From: Streptomyces canus 299MFChir4.1
Lineage (GTDB): Bacteria; Actinomycetota; Actinomycetes; Streptomycetales; Streptomycetaceae
Reading direction: 5' to 3'
DNA length: 64,000 bases
Assembly: GCF_000383615.1 (NCBI RefSeq)
Contig: NZ_KB911595.1
Span: 62,001-126,000 of the forward strand
Part shown: in pieces, positions 50,816-60,092 of the stretch
Layout: every line of letters begins with the position of its first letter
How positions within the stretch are numbered: position 1 is the stretch's first letter
Made by a program: the position numbers and the translations under genes
The notes under the pieces: generated by a model
Databases searched by the model: none
Told to the model about the DNA's origin: nothing
Seen by the model: the letters and a program-made list of their open reading frames with translations, nothing else

Positions 50816-51370
50816 ATGGCGAACACCGACCTGACCGCACTGACCGGCGACTACACGATCGACGCCTCCCACTCCACGATCGGCTTCACCGTCCGTCACG
50901 CCATGGTCACCAACGTCAAGGGCAAGTTCGACGAGTTCAGCGGCTCGCTGCACCTGGACGGCAGCAACCCGTCCGCGTCGACGGCCTCCATCGACGTCAA
51001 GATGGACAGCATCGACACCGGTTCGGCGGACCGGGACGGGCACCTCAAGAGCGCGGACTTCTTCAAGACCGACGAGTTCCCGACGATGACCTTCCGCTCC
51101 ACCAAGGCGGAGGCGCTGGGCGACGAGGACTACCGCATCACCGGCGACCTGACGATCCTCGGCACCACCAAGCCGCTCACCATCGACCTGGAGTTCAACG
51201 GCGCCGCGAAGGACCCCTTCGGCAACGAGCGCGTGGGCTTCGAGGGCAAGGCCGAGATCAAGCGCTCCGAGTGGGGCCTGACCTGGAACGCGGCCCTGGA
51301 GACGGGTGGTGTCCTGGTCTCCGACAAGATCAAGCTGCACTTCGACATCTCCGCGATCAAGAACGCGTGA
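50816..51370 (+). CDS. YceI-family protein
   Basis: A 184-residue lipocalin-like barrel that binds polyisoprenoids in characterised members. LTGDYTIDASHSTIGFTVRHAMVTNVKGKF, HLKSADFFKTDEFPTMTF and GDLTILGTTKPLTIDLEF are family-diagnostic. No signal peptide, so cytosolic. ATG at 50816 with AAGGAG at the right spacing; the upstream in-frame extension runs into the operator repeats. Confidence 0.93.
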   Translation: MANTDLTALTGDYTIDASHSTIGFTVRHAMVTNVKGKFDEFSGSLHLDGSNPSASTASIDVKMDSIDTGSADRDGHLKSADFFKTDEFPTMTFRSTKAEALGDEDYRITGDLTILGTTKPLTIDLEFNGAAKDPFGNERVGFEGKAEIKRSEWGLTWNAALETGGVLVSDKIKLHFDISAIKNA

Positions 51371-51558
51371 CCCGGTCGCCGCGGATCAGCGGGTGCGCCG
51401 GTAGGGGAGAGCCGGGAGACACGTCTTCCTGACGGACCCGGAAAGACCCGAACCGGCGCGCTCGCAGAGCTCGGTGATCAGACGATGTCGTCTTCGTCGG
51501 CGGTCATGCCGTCGGTTCGCTGACCGACGGCTTCGGGGAGCTGCCGGCCATCCGGGGG

Positions 51559-51910
51559 GTGGGAGCGCTCACCAACGCCGGTTCCTCGCCGTCTCGTTGG
51601 CGACCGCCATGGCCATGGTCGCGCCGGACGCCAAGGGGCGGGCGAGGTCCATGCCGCTGGGCGGTGGCCGCGGTGTCCGTGCCGGCGCCGGTGCCGCTGC
51701 CGGCCGGTCCGGTGAACGGCACGACCTTCTGCACCTTCACCTGCCTCGCGCCCCTCGTCACCGATGTCATGCGGCTGGACGAGCGCGGGGTGCCCGCCGG
51801 CGGTGCTCGCACTGTTCGGTCTCGGGGCGTTCGCGGGGTGCGGGCCGGTGGGCGGCATGCCGACCGGCCGCGGGGGCGGGGAGCGGCGCCCTGTGCTGCC
51901 TCGACCGGCG
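51559..51910 (+). pseudogene. Relic of a major facilitator superfamily transporter
   Basis: Pieces of a sugar/arabinose-efflux type MFS protein lie in all three frames: GALTNAG then FLAVSLATAMAMVAPDAKGRARSM (51582-51653), then NGTTFCTFTCLAPLVTDVMRL (51709 on) and VLALFGLGAFAG (about 51800). Order and spacing match one transporter with deletions and frameshifts. No intact frame remains. Confidence 0.7.
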
Positions 51911-51977
51911 CCGCGTGCGGCCTTTGGCTCGGCGGCACGGTGATCGAGCGCGCACCACTGGGTCGTACGGGCGCATC

Positions 51978-52213
51978 ATGGATCGCATGACCAACGTTCC
52001 CGCCTGGATCACCGTCGCGTCCTACGAGAACGTCCACGGCCGCCCGACCCCTCTGGCCGCCGTGCGGGCTTGACTGCGGGAGCGCGGGATCGACTGGATG
52101 CCCTTCGACATCGAGCACGAGGTGCGGTTCGGTCTCGCGTGCGGGCCCGGGTCGGACGGGCGGTGGCGGGGGCCGCCGGGGAGCGGTACGCCCTGACGCG
52201 TCAGGTGTCCTGA
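51978..52213 (+). pseudogene. Decayed small conserved gene
   Basis: MDRMTNVPAWITVASYENVHG runs to an in-frame TGA at 52071, then continues LRERGIDWMPFDIEHEVRFGL, and after a one-base shift ends with AAGERYALTRQVS and a stop at 52211-52213. It looks like a protein of about 75 residues, broken by one nonsense change and one frameshift. Function unknown. Confidence 0.55.
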
Positions 52214-52336
52214 ACGACACCGTGACCGGCGGCTGAATCGCACCCCTTGTGCGCGAGTTCACAGGATTCCCATAATCCATCAACAGATTTGACCGGCCCA
52301 TGTCAGAACTTGGGCGAACCTTTTGATGCCCAGACT

Positions 52337-52346
52337 TGGCATGAAC
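52337..52346 (+). promoter_or_regulatory. Possible AdpA-type site upstream of the trypsin gene
   Basis: TGGCATGAAC matches the AdpA consensus TGGCSNGWWY at 9 of 10 positions, 38 bases before the start codon. AdpA activates trypsin genes in S. griseus. A 10-mer match alone is weak. Confidence 0.3.
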
Positions 52347-52383
52347 TCGTCAAAACCAGCCCCCACCTGGAAGAGGCATCACT

Positions 52384-53166
52384 TTGAAGAAACTCCTCAC
52401 TGCCGTCAAGAGATGTCTGGCGGTCGGAGCCGCCGCGCTCGCGATCGCCAGCCTCCAGCCCGTGTCGGCCGCGCAGGCCGCGCCCTCGCCCGTCGTCGGC
52501 GGCAGCCGTGCCGCGCAGGGCGAGTTCCCGTTCATGGTGCGGCTGTCCATGGGGTGCGGCGGGGCGCTGTACACCCAGCAGATCGTGCTCACCGCCGCCC
52601 ACTGCGTGAACGGGACCGGGGCGAACACCGGCATCACCGCGACCGCGGGTGTCGTGGACCTCCAGTCCGGCACCGGGCGGGTGCAGGTCAGGTCGACGTA
52701 CGTCTACCGGGCGCCCGGCTACAACGGCGACGGCAAGGACTGGGCGCTCATCAAGCTCGCCTCGCCGATCAACCTTTCCACGCTGAAGATCGCGACGACG
52801 ACGCAGTACAACACCGGGACCTTCACGGTCGCCGGGTGGGGTGCGGCCACCGAGGGCGGGGCCCAGCAGCGGTATCTGCTGAAGGCCACCGTGCCGTTCG
52901 TGAGCGACGCGGCCTGCCGGGGATACAGCGGGTACAGCGGGCTCATCGCCAACGAGGAGATCTGCGCGGGGTACTCCTCCGGTGGGGTCGACACCTGCCA
53001 GGGGGACTCCGGCGGGCCGATGTTCCGGCGGGACTCGGCGAACGCGTGGGTGCAGGTGGGCATCGTGAGCTGGGGCATAGGCTGCGCCCGGCCCAACGCG
53101 CCCGGTGTCTACACCGAGGTTTCCACGTTCGCCTCGGCGATCGCTTCGGCGGCCTCGTCGCTGTGA
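52384..53166 (+). CDS. Secreted trypsin-like serine protease
   Basis: 260 residues: signal peptide (1-about 32, ending AQA), short propeptide APSP, and mature enzyme from VVGG (residue 37). The triad is complete: H73 in LTAAHC, D119 in KDWALI and S209 in CQGDSGGP; D203 at the base of the S1 pocket gives trypsin specificity (Arg/Lys). Close to S. griseus trypsin. TTG start at 52384 with GGAAGAGG upstream. Preceded by decayed genes; convergent with the Gly-rich membrane protein. Confidence 0.95.
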   Translation: MKKLLTAVKRCLAVGAAALAIASLQPVSAAQAAPSPVVGGSRAAQGEFPFMVRLSMGCGGALYTQQIVLTAAHCVNGTGANTGITATAGVVDLQSGTGRVQVRSTYVYRAPGYNGDGKDWALIKLASPINLSTLKIATTTQYNTGTFTVAGWGAATEGGAQQRYLLKATVPFVSDAACRGYSGYSGLIANEEICAGYSSGGVDTCQGDSGGPMFRRDSANAWVQVGIVSWGIGCARPNAPGVYTEVSTFASAIASAASSL

Positions 53167-53231
53167 CGTGAGGTGAGACGGGGGCGGTGGGCCGCGGGTC
53201 CGGTGCGTTGTGCGGCGGACCCGTGGCTGTC

Positions 53232-53246
53232 GCCCCCGTTGGGGGC
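53232..53246. terminator. Short hairpin between the convergent trypsin and Gly-rich genes
   Basis: GCCCCC-GTT-GGGGGC, a 6-bp GC stem, lies between the two stops. It could terminate both transcripts, but it is short. Confidence 0.4.
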
Positions 53247-53301
53247 AGCGCCCCCTGCGAAGAAAACCCGGTTCCGGCCCCCGGGCGGCTCAGACCCCCG
53301 C

Positions 53302-54699
53302 TCAGAACCCCCCACCCCCGAAGTCCCCTCCCCCACCACCGAAATCGCCCCCGCCGCCGAAGTCCCCACCGCCCCCGAAGTCCCCGAAGCCCCCGGAGTC
53401 GAAGTCCGAGCCGGACAGGTCGCCGCCCTCGTAGCCGCCGCCGAAGTCTCCGTAACCGGAGCCGTAGTCGGCCGCGTAGGCGGGCGTGGCCATCATGCTG
53501 CCGAGGACCGTGCCGACCAGGAGCCCGGGGAGGAGGCCGCCGCCGAAGTAGCCGCCGGCCCAGGGGCCGTAGGCCGGGCCGGCGTCCCAGTAGGGCCGGC
53601 GGCCCTGGTCGGTGTCGACCTCGCGCATCACCGGGTCGCGGCCGTCGGCCAGGCGGGTGGCGTCCGCGGCGCAGACCGGGACCTCGCGCGGGGCACCGCC
53701 CGGCGGCGTCCAGGCGGCGTCGGTGACGGAGGGGCCGTGGCGGGGGTCGAAGAAGCAGGGGGCCCGGCGCTCGGGCAGCGGCCGGCCCTCGCGGCGCGCC
53801 GCGAGCTGGGCCAGTGAGAAGCGGCCGTCCTCCAGGGCCTGGGTAACGCCTCGTACGTCCTCGGGTCGGGTGGCCGCCCCCATGAGCGACTTCGCCTGCT
53901 CGTACGCGTCCAGCGACCGCTCGTAGTCCGCCCGCATCGCGTCGTCGGCGCCCGCTTCGGCGGGGTGGAAGTCCAGCCGGTCCAGTTCCTCGCCGAACGC
54001 CGTGATGTCCTCGTCCACCACCACCCGCAGCTTCTCCAGCGCGGCCCGCTGCTCCTCGGCGTGCCGGCGCCGGTTGCGGCGCACCAGGGTGTACGCGCCC
54101 GCGCCACCGGCCACGAGCACCGCGCCGACCGTGATCAGTGCCGTGCTCGACACCCCGCCGCCGTCGTCCGCGGACCGCCAGGTCGACGGTGCCGAGCCGC
54201 CCATGTTGGTGACCGCGGCGGCGGTGAAGTCGGTCAGCTGGGCGCGGGTGTCCTCGCCCTGGACGGTCGTCACCAGGTTCCGTACGGCCGCCTTCGGCAG
54301 GACCGAGGAGTCGGCGCGGGCGTCGAAGGCGTCGCCGAGCCGGACCGCGTAGACCCCGGTGATGCCGGTCGCCGTGCGCAGCTTGGTGAACAGGTCCTGC
54401 TTCGGGTAGTCGGCGGGCAGCACCGCGACGAACAGCGGCTTGTCCGCCTTCGTGATCCGGTCCGCCAGGGCGTCGGCGTCCTTGGCGGACAGCTGGGCCG
54501 CGGCGGCCGGATCGACGTAGACCGGACTCTTACGGAGGGCCCGGCCGATCGCCGAGACGCTCGTGGCGGTCGGGTCGCCCGTCGAGGCCGACGCGGGCGG
54601 GGCGGTCGCCGCCAGGGCGGCCAGGGCCGCGAGCACCAGGGCGAACAGCAGCCCCGGAAGGCTTCGGGTCCGTACTACGGCCTGCGCGGTGGCCTTCAT
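53302..54699 (-). CDS. Membrane protein with Gly-rich C-terminus, unknown function
   Basis: 465 residues: signal peptide (about 13-38), an extracytoplasmic domain (40-180) with a TPM-like pattern (LADRITKADKPLFVAVLPADY), a transmembrane helix (186-206), a basic cytosolic helical region, a second hydrophobic stretch (GGGLLPGLLVGTVLGSMM) and a tail of repeated GDFGGGG units that can be disordered. Function unknown. The domain order suggests a two-sided membrane protein of a type common in Streptomyces. ATG at 54699. Confidence 0.8.
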   Translation of the reverse strand: MKATAQAVVRTRSLPGLLFALVLAALAALAATAPPASASTGDPTATSVSAIGRALRKSPVYVDPAAAAQLSAKDADALADRITKADKPLFVAVLPADYPKQDLFTKLRTATGITGVYAVRLGDAFDARADSSVLPKAAVRNLVTTVQGEDTRAQLTDFTAAAVTNMGGSAPSTWRSADDGGGVSSTALITVGAVLVAGGAGAYTLVRRNRRRHAEEQRAALEKLRVVVDEDITAFGEELDRLDFHPAEAGADDAMRADYERSLDAYEQAKSLMGAATRPEDVRGVTQALEDGRFSLAQLAARREGRPLPERRAPCFFDPRHGPSVTDAAWTPPGGAPREVPVCAADATRLADGRDPVMREVDTDQGRRPYWDAGPAYGPWAGGYFGGGLLPGLLVGTVLGSMMATPAYAADYGSGYGDFGGGYEGGDLSGSDFDSGGFGDFGGGGDFGGGGDFGGGGGDFGGGGF

Positions 54700-54749
54700 A
54701 CCTCGACGCTACCCGAAGCCCCCCAAAAGCGACCTCTCCGCCCGCCCCC

Positions 54750-57700
54750 TCAGGCCGCCCGGTAGGCCTGCGTCAGCTTCCGCACCGCCTCTCCGTAGCG
54801 TCCGGTCAGAAGGAGGTGCTCGGCGTCGGCGAAGGGCGCCGCTACGGCGGCCGTCATCCGCGGGCCCGCTTTCCGCTGCACGATCAGCCGGGCCTTCTCG
54901 ACGAGCGCGCGGCCCCGGTCGCCGGCACCGGCCCGCTCGGCCGCACCGGCCGCGGTCCCGAGCGCCGTGAGCGTGGCCGCCCCGCCCTCCGGGACCTTGG
55001 TGCGGGTGGTCAGGCCCCAGCCGTACGGGAACTGCGGGTCGTACGTCGGGTCGCCCACGTTGATCGGCAGCTGGGCCTCGGACCTGGGCCAGGTGACGGG
55101 CAGCCGGCCGGTGAAGGCACGCCTGCCGTAGAGGACGTCCGCGACGCCGTCGCCCTCGGTGCCCGGCAGCCAGGAGGCGACCAGGGCGTCGATGGCGCCG
55201 AGCCGGTCGCCGATGACCTGCGGCCGCCCGGAGACGATCAGCACCGCGCACTTCATGGCCGCGCACACCTTGTCGACGGCGGCTTTGTCGGCCGCCGACA
55301 GCTCCAGGTCGTGGCCGTTGCCGACGTCTCCGACACCCTCGGCGTACGGGGTCTCGCCGACGACGACCACTCCGACGTCGTAGCCGCCGGTCGGGGCGGA
55401 GGCGTCCTTGGAGTACGTCAGCTGCGCGGAGTTCTTGCGCATGGCCTCCAGGATCGTCGTGCCGGGCGTGATGTCGCCGGAGGAACCCTGCCAGGTGACG
55501 GTCCAGCCGCCGCTCTGGTTGCCGATGTCGTCCGCGTCGGACCCGGCGACGTACACCTTCTGCGACCTCTTCAGCGGCAGCAGCCCGCCGCTGTTCTTCA
55601 GCAGCACCTGCGACTCGGCCACCGCCTCGCGGGCCACGGCCCGGTGTCCGGCGGAACCGATCCGCGAGGCGCCGCTCGTGTCGGCGTACGGCTTCTCGAA
55701 GAGCCCCAGCCTGAACTTCTGCGTGAGGATGCGGGACACCGCGTCGTCGATCCGCCGCTCACCGACCCGCCCTGCCCGCACCTCCTGGATCAGCGCGGTG
55801 TGGAAGTCCTTGTAGGCGTAGGGGGCCATGACCATGTCGACGCCGGCGTTGACGGAGGTCCGGACGTCGGAGGCGTGGTCCCCGGGGATCTGGTCGATGC
55901 CGTTCCAGTCGCTGATGACGAAGCCGTCGAAGCCGAGCTTGTCCTTCAGGACCCCGTTGATCATGTCGGCGCGGGCGTGCATCTTCACCGGGCCCTGGCC
56001 GTCGCCGACGATGTCGAGCGAGGAGTACGACGGCATGACCGTGCCGACTCCCCGGTCCACGGCCGTCCGGTAGGGGGCGAGGTGGATCGCCTCCAGCTGC
56101 TTTCGGGTGACCGTGGTGACGCCCTGGTCGATGGTGTAGGTGCCGGTGGTGGAGGAGCCGTAGGCGGTGCCGCCGTCGCCGACGAAGTGCTTGGCGGTGG
56201 CGAGGACCTTGTCGTCGTGCTTCAGGTCCCGTCCGTCGCGGGCGCCCTGGAGGCCCTGGATGACCGTCTCCATGGACTCGACGAGGGCCGGGTCCTCGCC
56301 GAAGGACTCGTAGGAACGGCCCCAGCGTTCGTCCCGGGTGACGCAGAGGCAGGGCGCGAAGTCCCAGGGGATGCCGGTGGCACGGACCTCGGCGGCGGTC
56401 ACGGCCCCTGTCCGCTGGGCGAGCCGGGGATCGCGGGTCGCTCCGATGCCGATGTTGTGCGGCATGACCGTGGCGCCGACCAGGTTGTTGTGGCCGTGGA
56501 CGGCGTCGACGCCGTAGACGAGCGGGATCTGGAACCGGGTTGCCTGCGCCCGGAGTTGGAAGGAGTCGATCATCTTCGCCCAGGCCGCGGCGGTGTTGGG
56601 CGTGGGGGTGGAGCCGCCGCCGGAGAGCAGCGAGCCGAGGTCGTCCGCGGCGATGTCGGCGCCGGTCCCGACGGCTCCGCGCTCGGCCTGGGTCATCTGG
56701 CCGGTCTTCTCCGCGAGGCTCATCCGGGACAGGAGGTCCGCGACCCGCTTCCGCACGGGGAGCTCGCTGTTCAGATACGGCAGCCCGTGCGCGTCGATGA
56801 CGACCTGCGGGGTCTCGGCGGGGGCCTTGGCGCCGGTGACGGTGAGCTTGAGGGGGATGGTCTCGGCGGTCTCGGAGGCCGCCTTGTCCTTGAGCGTGTG
56901 CACCCGGACGGTCCGTGTGGTGCCGGAGGCGGTGCCCGCGGGGAAGGTGAACTCGCCCTTGACGGGGCTGTAGTCGGAGGTCGAGGCGGAGCCGCCGGCG
57001 GTCTCGTAGGCGACGGTCACGGGCTCGTCGATCGGCGCGGAGCCGGTGGTGGCGAGAGTGACCTTCACGGTGGCCGTGCCGCCCTCGCCGACCGGGTACA
57101 CGGCGGAGTCGGTGAGCACCGAGGCGCGCAGCGACTGGTCGGCCCTGCCGTACAACTCGACGCCGTCCATGGCGAAGCGGCCCGGTGCGCCGACCGGCAG
57201 GGTGACGGCGTACCCCCACATCCGCGTCAGTCCCAGGACGTGGTCGATGCCGCCGACGGGCTGGTAGTCGGTCCGGTACACGAAGTCCGTGAAGGGGATC
57301 TCGATCTGCTTCCAGCCGGTGAAGTCGTCGGTGAAGGACGTCGTCCACAGCTCGGAGGCCTCGCCGTTCGCGCCGCCGTCCTTGAGCTCGAAGGCGACCT
57401 TCTTGCCGTTGTCCTGTCCCTCCCACCAGAAGCGGATGCCCTTGCGGGCGGACCAGTCGGGGGCGGGTTCGGCGAAGGCGAAGTCGTGCGTGAAGCCGCC
57501 GTAGCCGCTGATGTCGTAGGTGCCGGAGAGGACCTGGCCCCCCTCGGGGGCGTCATCTCGGGCACTGAGCCCGAGAGTCGGCGGATCGTCGGTGTCGCCG
57601 CCCCAGGTGAACAGGCCGCCTGCCGGCGGGTTCGCGAAGGGGACCTCGCCCTCGAAGCGGTCCACGGGGACCGGGGGCGGATCGTCGGCCGCGCGGGCGA

Positions 57701-57761
57701 CGGCCAGGGGCAGCAGGGAGGTGAGCAGGGCGGCGGAGACGAGCAGGGCGGTTCTTCGCAT
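54750..57761 (-). CDS. Secreted glycoside hydrolase family 3 beta-glucosidase with N-terminal accessory domains
   Basis: 1003 residues. Signal peptide (1-about 24), a carbohydrate-binding-type beta domain (about 30-205; FEGEVPFANPPAGG ... FTGWKQIEIPFTDFVYR), a Calx-beta-like domain (about 210-320) and the GH3 catalytic part (about 330-930). The nucleophile is Asp in VISDWNG (about residue 616), with KHFVGDGGT and GEDPALVESM around it. The C-terminal Ala-rich extension is likely a small helical module. Substrate likely a beta-glucan; not decidable here. ATG at 57761. Confidence 0.93.
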   Translation of the reverse strand: MRRTALLVSAALLTSLLPLAVARAADDPPPVPVDRFEGEVPFANPPAGGLFTWGGDTDDPPTLGLSARDDAPEGGQVLSGTYDISGYGGFTHDFAFAEPAPDWSARKGIRFWWEGQDNGKKVAFELKDGGANGEASELWTTSFTDDFTGWKQIEIPFTDFVYRTDYQPVGGIDHVLGLTRMWGYAVTLPVGAPGRFAMDGVELYGRADQSLRASVLTDSAVYPVGEGGTATVKVTLATTGSAPIDEPVTVAYETAGGSASTSDYSPVKGEFTFPAGTASGTTRTVRVHTLKDKAASETAETIPLKLTVTGAKAPAETPQVVIDAHGLPYLNSELPVRKRVADLLSRMSLAEKTGQMTQAERGAVGTGADIAADDLGSLLSGGGSTPTPNTAAAWAKMIDSFQLRAQATRFQIPLVYGVDAVHGHNNLVGATVMPHNIGIGATRDPRLAQRTGAVTAAEVRATGIPWDFAPCLCVTRDERWGRSYESFGEDPALVESMETVIQGLQGARDGRDLKHDDKVLATAKHFVGDGGTAYGSSTTGTYTIDQGVTTVTRKQLEAIHLAPYRTAVDRGVGTVMPSYSSLDIVGDGQGPVKMHARADMINGVLKDKLGFDGFVISDWNGIDQIPGDHASDVRTSVNAGVDMVMAPYAYKDFHTALIQEVRAGRVGERRIDDAVSRILTQKFRLGLFEKPYADTSGASRIGSAGHRAVAREAVAESQVLLKNSGGLLPLKRSQKVYVAGSDADDIGNQSGGWTVTWQGSSGDITPGTTILEAMRKNSAQLTYSKDASAPTGGYDVGVVVVGETPYAEGVGDVGNGHDLELSAADKAAVDKVCAAMKCAVLIVSGRPQVIGDRLGAIDALVASWLPGTEGDGVADVLYGRRAFTGRLPVTWPRSEAQLPINVGDPTYDPQFPYGWGLTTRTKVPEGGAATLTALGTAAGAAERAGAGDRGRALVEKARLIVQRKAGPRMTAAVAAPFADAEHLLLTGRYGEAVRKLTQAYRAA

Positions 57762-57877
57762 GGACCTTCCCTCGGCTCTCAGGGGTCACACAGGACTTAC
57801 CTCACGGCGTGAGTGAACTGAGAGCACCCGCGTCCGTCAAGACGTCGCGTCCGGCCAGGCCGCCCCCGGCACCGCCG

Positions 57878-57990
57878 TCAGTCCTCCGGTGACCTGATCA
57901 CGAAGTCGCACCACACGACCTTGCCCGGGTCCCGTGCCCGCACACCCCAGTCGTCGGCCAGCGCGGCGACGAGCAGCAGTCCGGGGTCCT
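57878..57990 (-). pseudogene. 3' fragment of an anti-sigma-factor-like ATP-binding protein
   Basis: Thirty-seven codons read RDQDPGLLLVAALADDWGVR then ARDPGKVVWCDFVIRSPED and stop at 57878-57880. This is the C-terminal end of the HATPase/RsbW-like proteins that in Streptomyces sit beside DUF397 genes. The whole N-terminal part with the ATP site is missing. Confidence 0.7.
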
Positions 57991-58008
57991 GATCTCGCCC
58001 GAGCCGCT

Positions 58009-58197
58009 GTGGTGGACCTCCACAACTGGATCAAGTCCAGCTACAGCGGCAGCGAGGGCGGCAACTGCATCGAGGTCGCCACCCAGCCGTCCGCCGTCCA
58101 CATCCGCGACTCCAAGAACACCGGCCCCGACCTCACCGTGGCACCCGGCACTTGGGTCGCGTTCCTCACGCTCGCGCGGCGGGACGGACACGCGTAG
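58009..58197 (+). CDS. DUF397 protein (possibly orphaned)
   Basis: 62 residues with the full DUF397 core: NWIKSSYSGSEGGNCIEVA, VHIRDSKN, LTVAPGTWVAFL. These small proteins usually pair with an XRE regulator and an ATP-binding protein (bld-type signalling modules such as AbaA/BldB-like loci). Here the regulator is missing and only a fragment of the ATP-binding gene is left, so function is doubtful. Start GTG 58009 or 58012. Confidence 0.75.
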   Translation: MVDLHNWIKSSYSGSEGGNCIEVATQPSAVHIRDSKNTGPDLTVAPGTWVAFLTLARRDGHA

Positions 58198-58249
58198 CCC
58201 CGGCGGGTCCGAGTGGAGCTCGCCGAGGGCTCCCGCCTCCCGCCGCGGG

Positions 58250-59854
58250 CTACTCCGCCGGCTCGACGCCCGCGCGCAGCAGACCGTACGTGTACGCGTC
58301 CTCCAGCGCCTGCCAGGACGCCGCGATCACGTTCTCCGCGACGCCGACCGTCGACCACTCGCCCGTGCCGTCGGACGTGGAGATCAGGACGCGGGTCGTG
58401 GAGGAGGTGCCGTGCACGCCCTCCAGGATGCGGACCTTGTAGTCGACGAGGTCGAGTTTGGCGAGCTGGGGGTAGATCTTCTCCAGGGCGACGCGCAGGG
58501 CGCGGTCGAGGGCGTTGACCGGGCCGTTGCCCTCCGCCGTGGCGACGATGCGCTCGCCCTTGGCGAAGAGCTTGACCGTGGCCTCGTTGGCGTGGCTGCC
58601 GTCGGGGCGGTCCTCGACGATCGCGCGCCAGGACTCGACCCCGAAGTACTTCAGGGGCCTGCCCTGGACCTCGGCGCGGAGGAGGAGTTCGAAGGAGGCG
58701 TCGGCCGCCTCGTACGTGTAGCCCTTGAGCTCGCGCTCCTTGACCCGCTCGACGACCCTGCCGACCAGCTCGCGGTCGCCGCCGAGGTCGATGCCGAGTT
58801 CCTTGCCCTTGAGCTCGATCGAGGCGCGGCCGGCCATGTCGGAGACCAGCATCCGCATGGTGTTGCCGACCTGCTCGGGGTCGATGTGCTGGTAGAGGTC
58901 CGGGTCGACCTTGATGGCGGAGGCGTGCAGGCCGGCCTTGTGGGCGAAGGCCGAGACCCCGACGTAGGGCTGGTGGGTGGAGGGGGTGAGGTTGACGACC
59001 TCGGCGATGGCGTGCGAGATCCTCGTCATCTCGCGCAGCTTGCCGTCCGGCAGCACCTTCTTGCCGTACTTGAGCTCCAGGGCCGCGACCACCGGGAACA
59101 GGTTGGCGTTGCCGACCCGCTCGCCGTAGCCGTTCGCCGTGCACTGGACGTGGGTCGCGCCCGCGTCCACCGCGGCGAGGGTGTTGGCGACCGCGCAGCC
59201 CGTGTCGTCCTGGGCGTGGATGCCGAGCCGGGCGCCGGTGTCCGCGAGGACGGTCGCGACGACCGCCTGGACCTGGGCCGGGAGCATGCCGCCGTTGGTG
59301 TCGCAGAGGATGACGACGGAGGCGCCGGCCTCCGCGGCCGCCCGTACGACGGCCTTCGCGTACTCGGGGTTGGCACGGTAGCCGTCGAAGAAGTGCTCGC
59401 AGTCGACGAAGACCCGCCGGTCCTGCGACACCAGGTACGACACGGTGTCGCGGACCATCTCCAGGTTCTCGTCCAGCGTCGTCCTGAGCGCGAGCTCGAC
59501 GTGGCGGTCGTGCGACTTGGCGACCAGGGTGATCACCTCGGCGCCGGAGTCCAGGAGGGCCTTGACCTGCGGGTCCTCGGAGGCCTTCGCGCCCGCGCGG
59601 CGGGTGGCGCCGAAGGCGACGAGCTGGGCGTGCTTGAAATCGATCTCCTGACGGGCGCGGGCGAAGAACTCGGTGTCCCGCGGGTTGGCGCCGGGCCAGC
59701 CGCCCTCGATGAAGCCCACGCCGAAGTCGTCCAGGTGCCGTGCGATGGCCAGCTTGTCCGCGACGGTGAGGTTGATGCCCTCCCGCTGAGCGCCGTCGCG
59801 CAGGGTGGTGTCGAAGACGTGGAACTGATCGTCGAGCTCGCTGGTTGCGGTCAT
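58250..59854 (-). CDS. cimA: (R)-citramalate synthase
   Basis: A 534-residue HMGL-type enzyme that condenses pyruvate and acetyl-CoA to citramalate, the threonine-independent route to 2-oxobutyrate and isoleucine. FDTTLRDGAQREGINLTVADK is diagnostic of the TIGR00977 citramalate synthase group rather than LeuA. GIHAQDDTGCAVANTLAAVDAG and the C-terminal regulatory domain (LDLVDYKVRILEG) are present. ATG at 59854. The 5' leader contains a hairpin-plus-U5 structure (next entry), suggesting attenuation. Confidence 0.94.
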   Translation of the reverse strand: MTATSELDDQFHVFDTTLRDGAQREGINLTVADKLAIARHLDDFGVGFIEGGWPGANPRDTEFFARARQEIDFKHAQLVAFGATRRAGAKASEDPQVKALLDSGAEVITLVAKSHDRHVELALRTTLDENLEMVRDTVSYLVSQDRRVFVDCEHFFDGYRANPEYAKAVVRAAAEAGASVVILCDTNGGMLPAQVQAVVATVLADTGARLGIHAQDDTGCAVANTLAAVDAGATHVQCTANGYGERVGNANLFPVVAALELKYGKKVLPDGKLREMTRISHAIAEVVNLTPSTHQPYVGVSAFAHKAGLHASAIKVDPDLYQHIDPEQVGNTMRMLVSDMAGRASIELKGKELGIDLGGDRELVGRVVERVKERELKGYTYEAADASFELLLRAEVQGRPLKYFGVESWRAIVEDRPDGSHANEATVKLFAKGERIVATAEGNGPVNALDRALRVALEKIYPQLAKLDLVDYKVRILEGVHGTSSTTRVLISTSDGTGEWSTVGVAENVIAASWQALEDAYTYGLLRAGVEPAE

Positions 59855-59967
59855 GGTCTCAAGGCTCCTGAGGATTTGGATCTCGGTCGTACCGGAATGA
59901 CCGGCTCCACCGCCCCCACATAGTCCCTCGCGCTCTCGCCTCCGGCTGCGGGTGGGCCAGAAATGCG

Positions 59968-59992
59968 AAAAACCCCTCGCGGGTGCGAGAGG
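59968..59992 (-). promoter_or_regulatory. Candidate transcription attenuator in the cimA leader
   Basis: On the minus strand CCTCTCGC-ACCC-GCGAGGGG, an 8-bp stem with one U-G pair, is followed by TTTTT, ending 114 bases before the cimA start. Just upstream, CGGGTGGAC...GTCCTCGACCCG can form a competing or pause hairpin. Open frames through this leader contain GTA-CGG-GTG and GTC-GTC-CTC runs, and an ATG-ATT-ATT start lies at about 60083. The 310-base gap 59855-60164 holds nothing else besides the terminator of the upstream operon. Confidence 0.45.
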
Positions 59993-60092
59993 TCTGCGCG
60001 CGGGTCGAGGACGACGGTGTCCACCCGTACCTGGTCGTACGTGGCGGTCACTGCGGACCGGCGCGCCTGCTGCCAATAATCATGGCGAACGA

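Noticed and set aside
51474..52073. 200-codon plus-strand frame as an intact gene
   Set aside because: It mixes a short MFS-like piece with Arg-rich shadow sequence; matching transporter segments lie in three different frames.
58041..59144. 367-codon minus-strand frame overlapping cimA
   Set aside because: Out-of-frame shadow of cimA on the same strand; the real CimA motifs lie in another frame.
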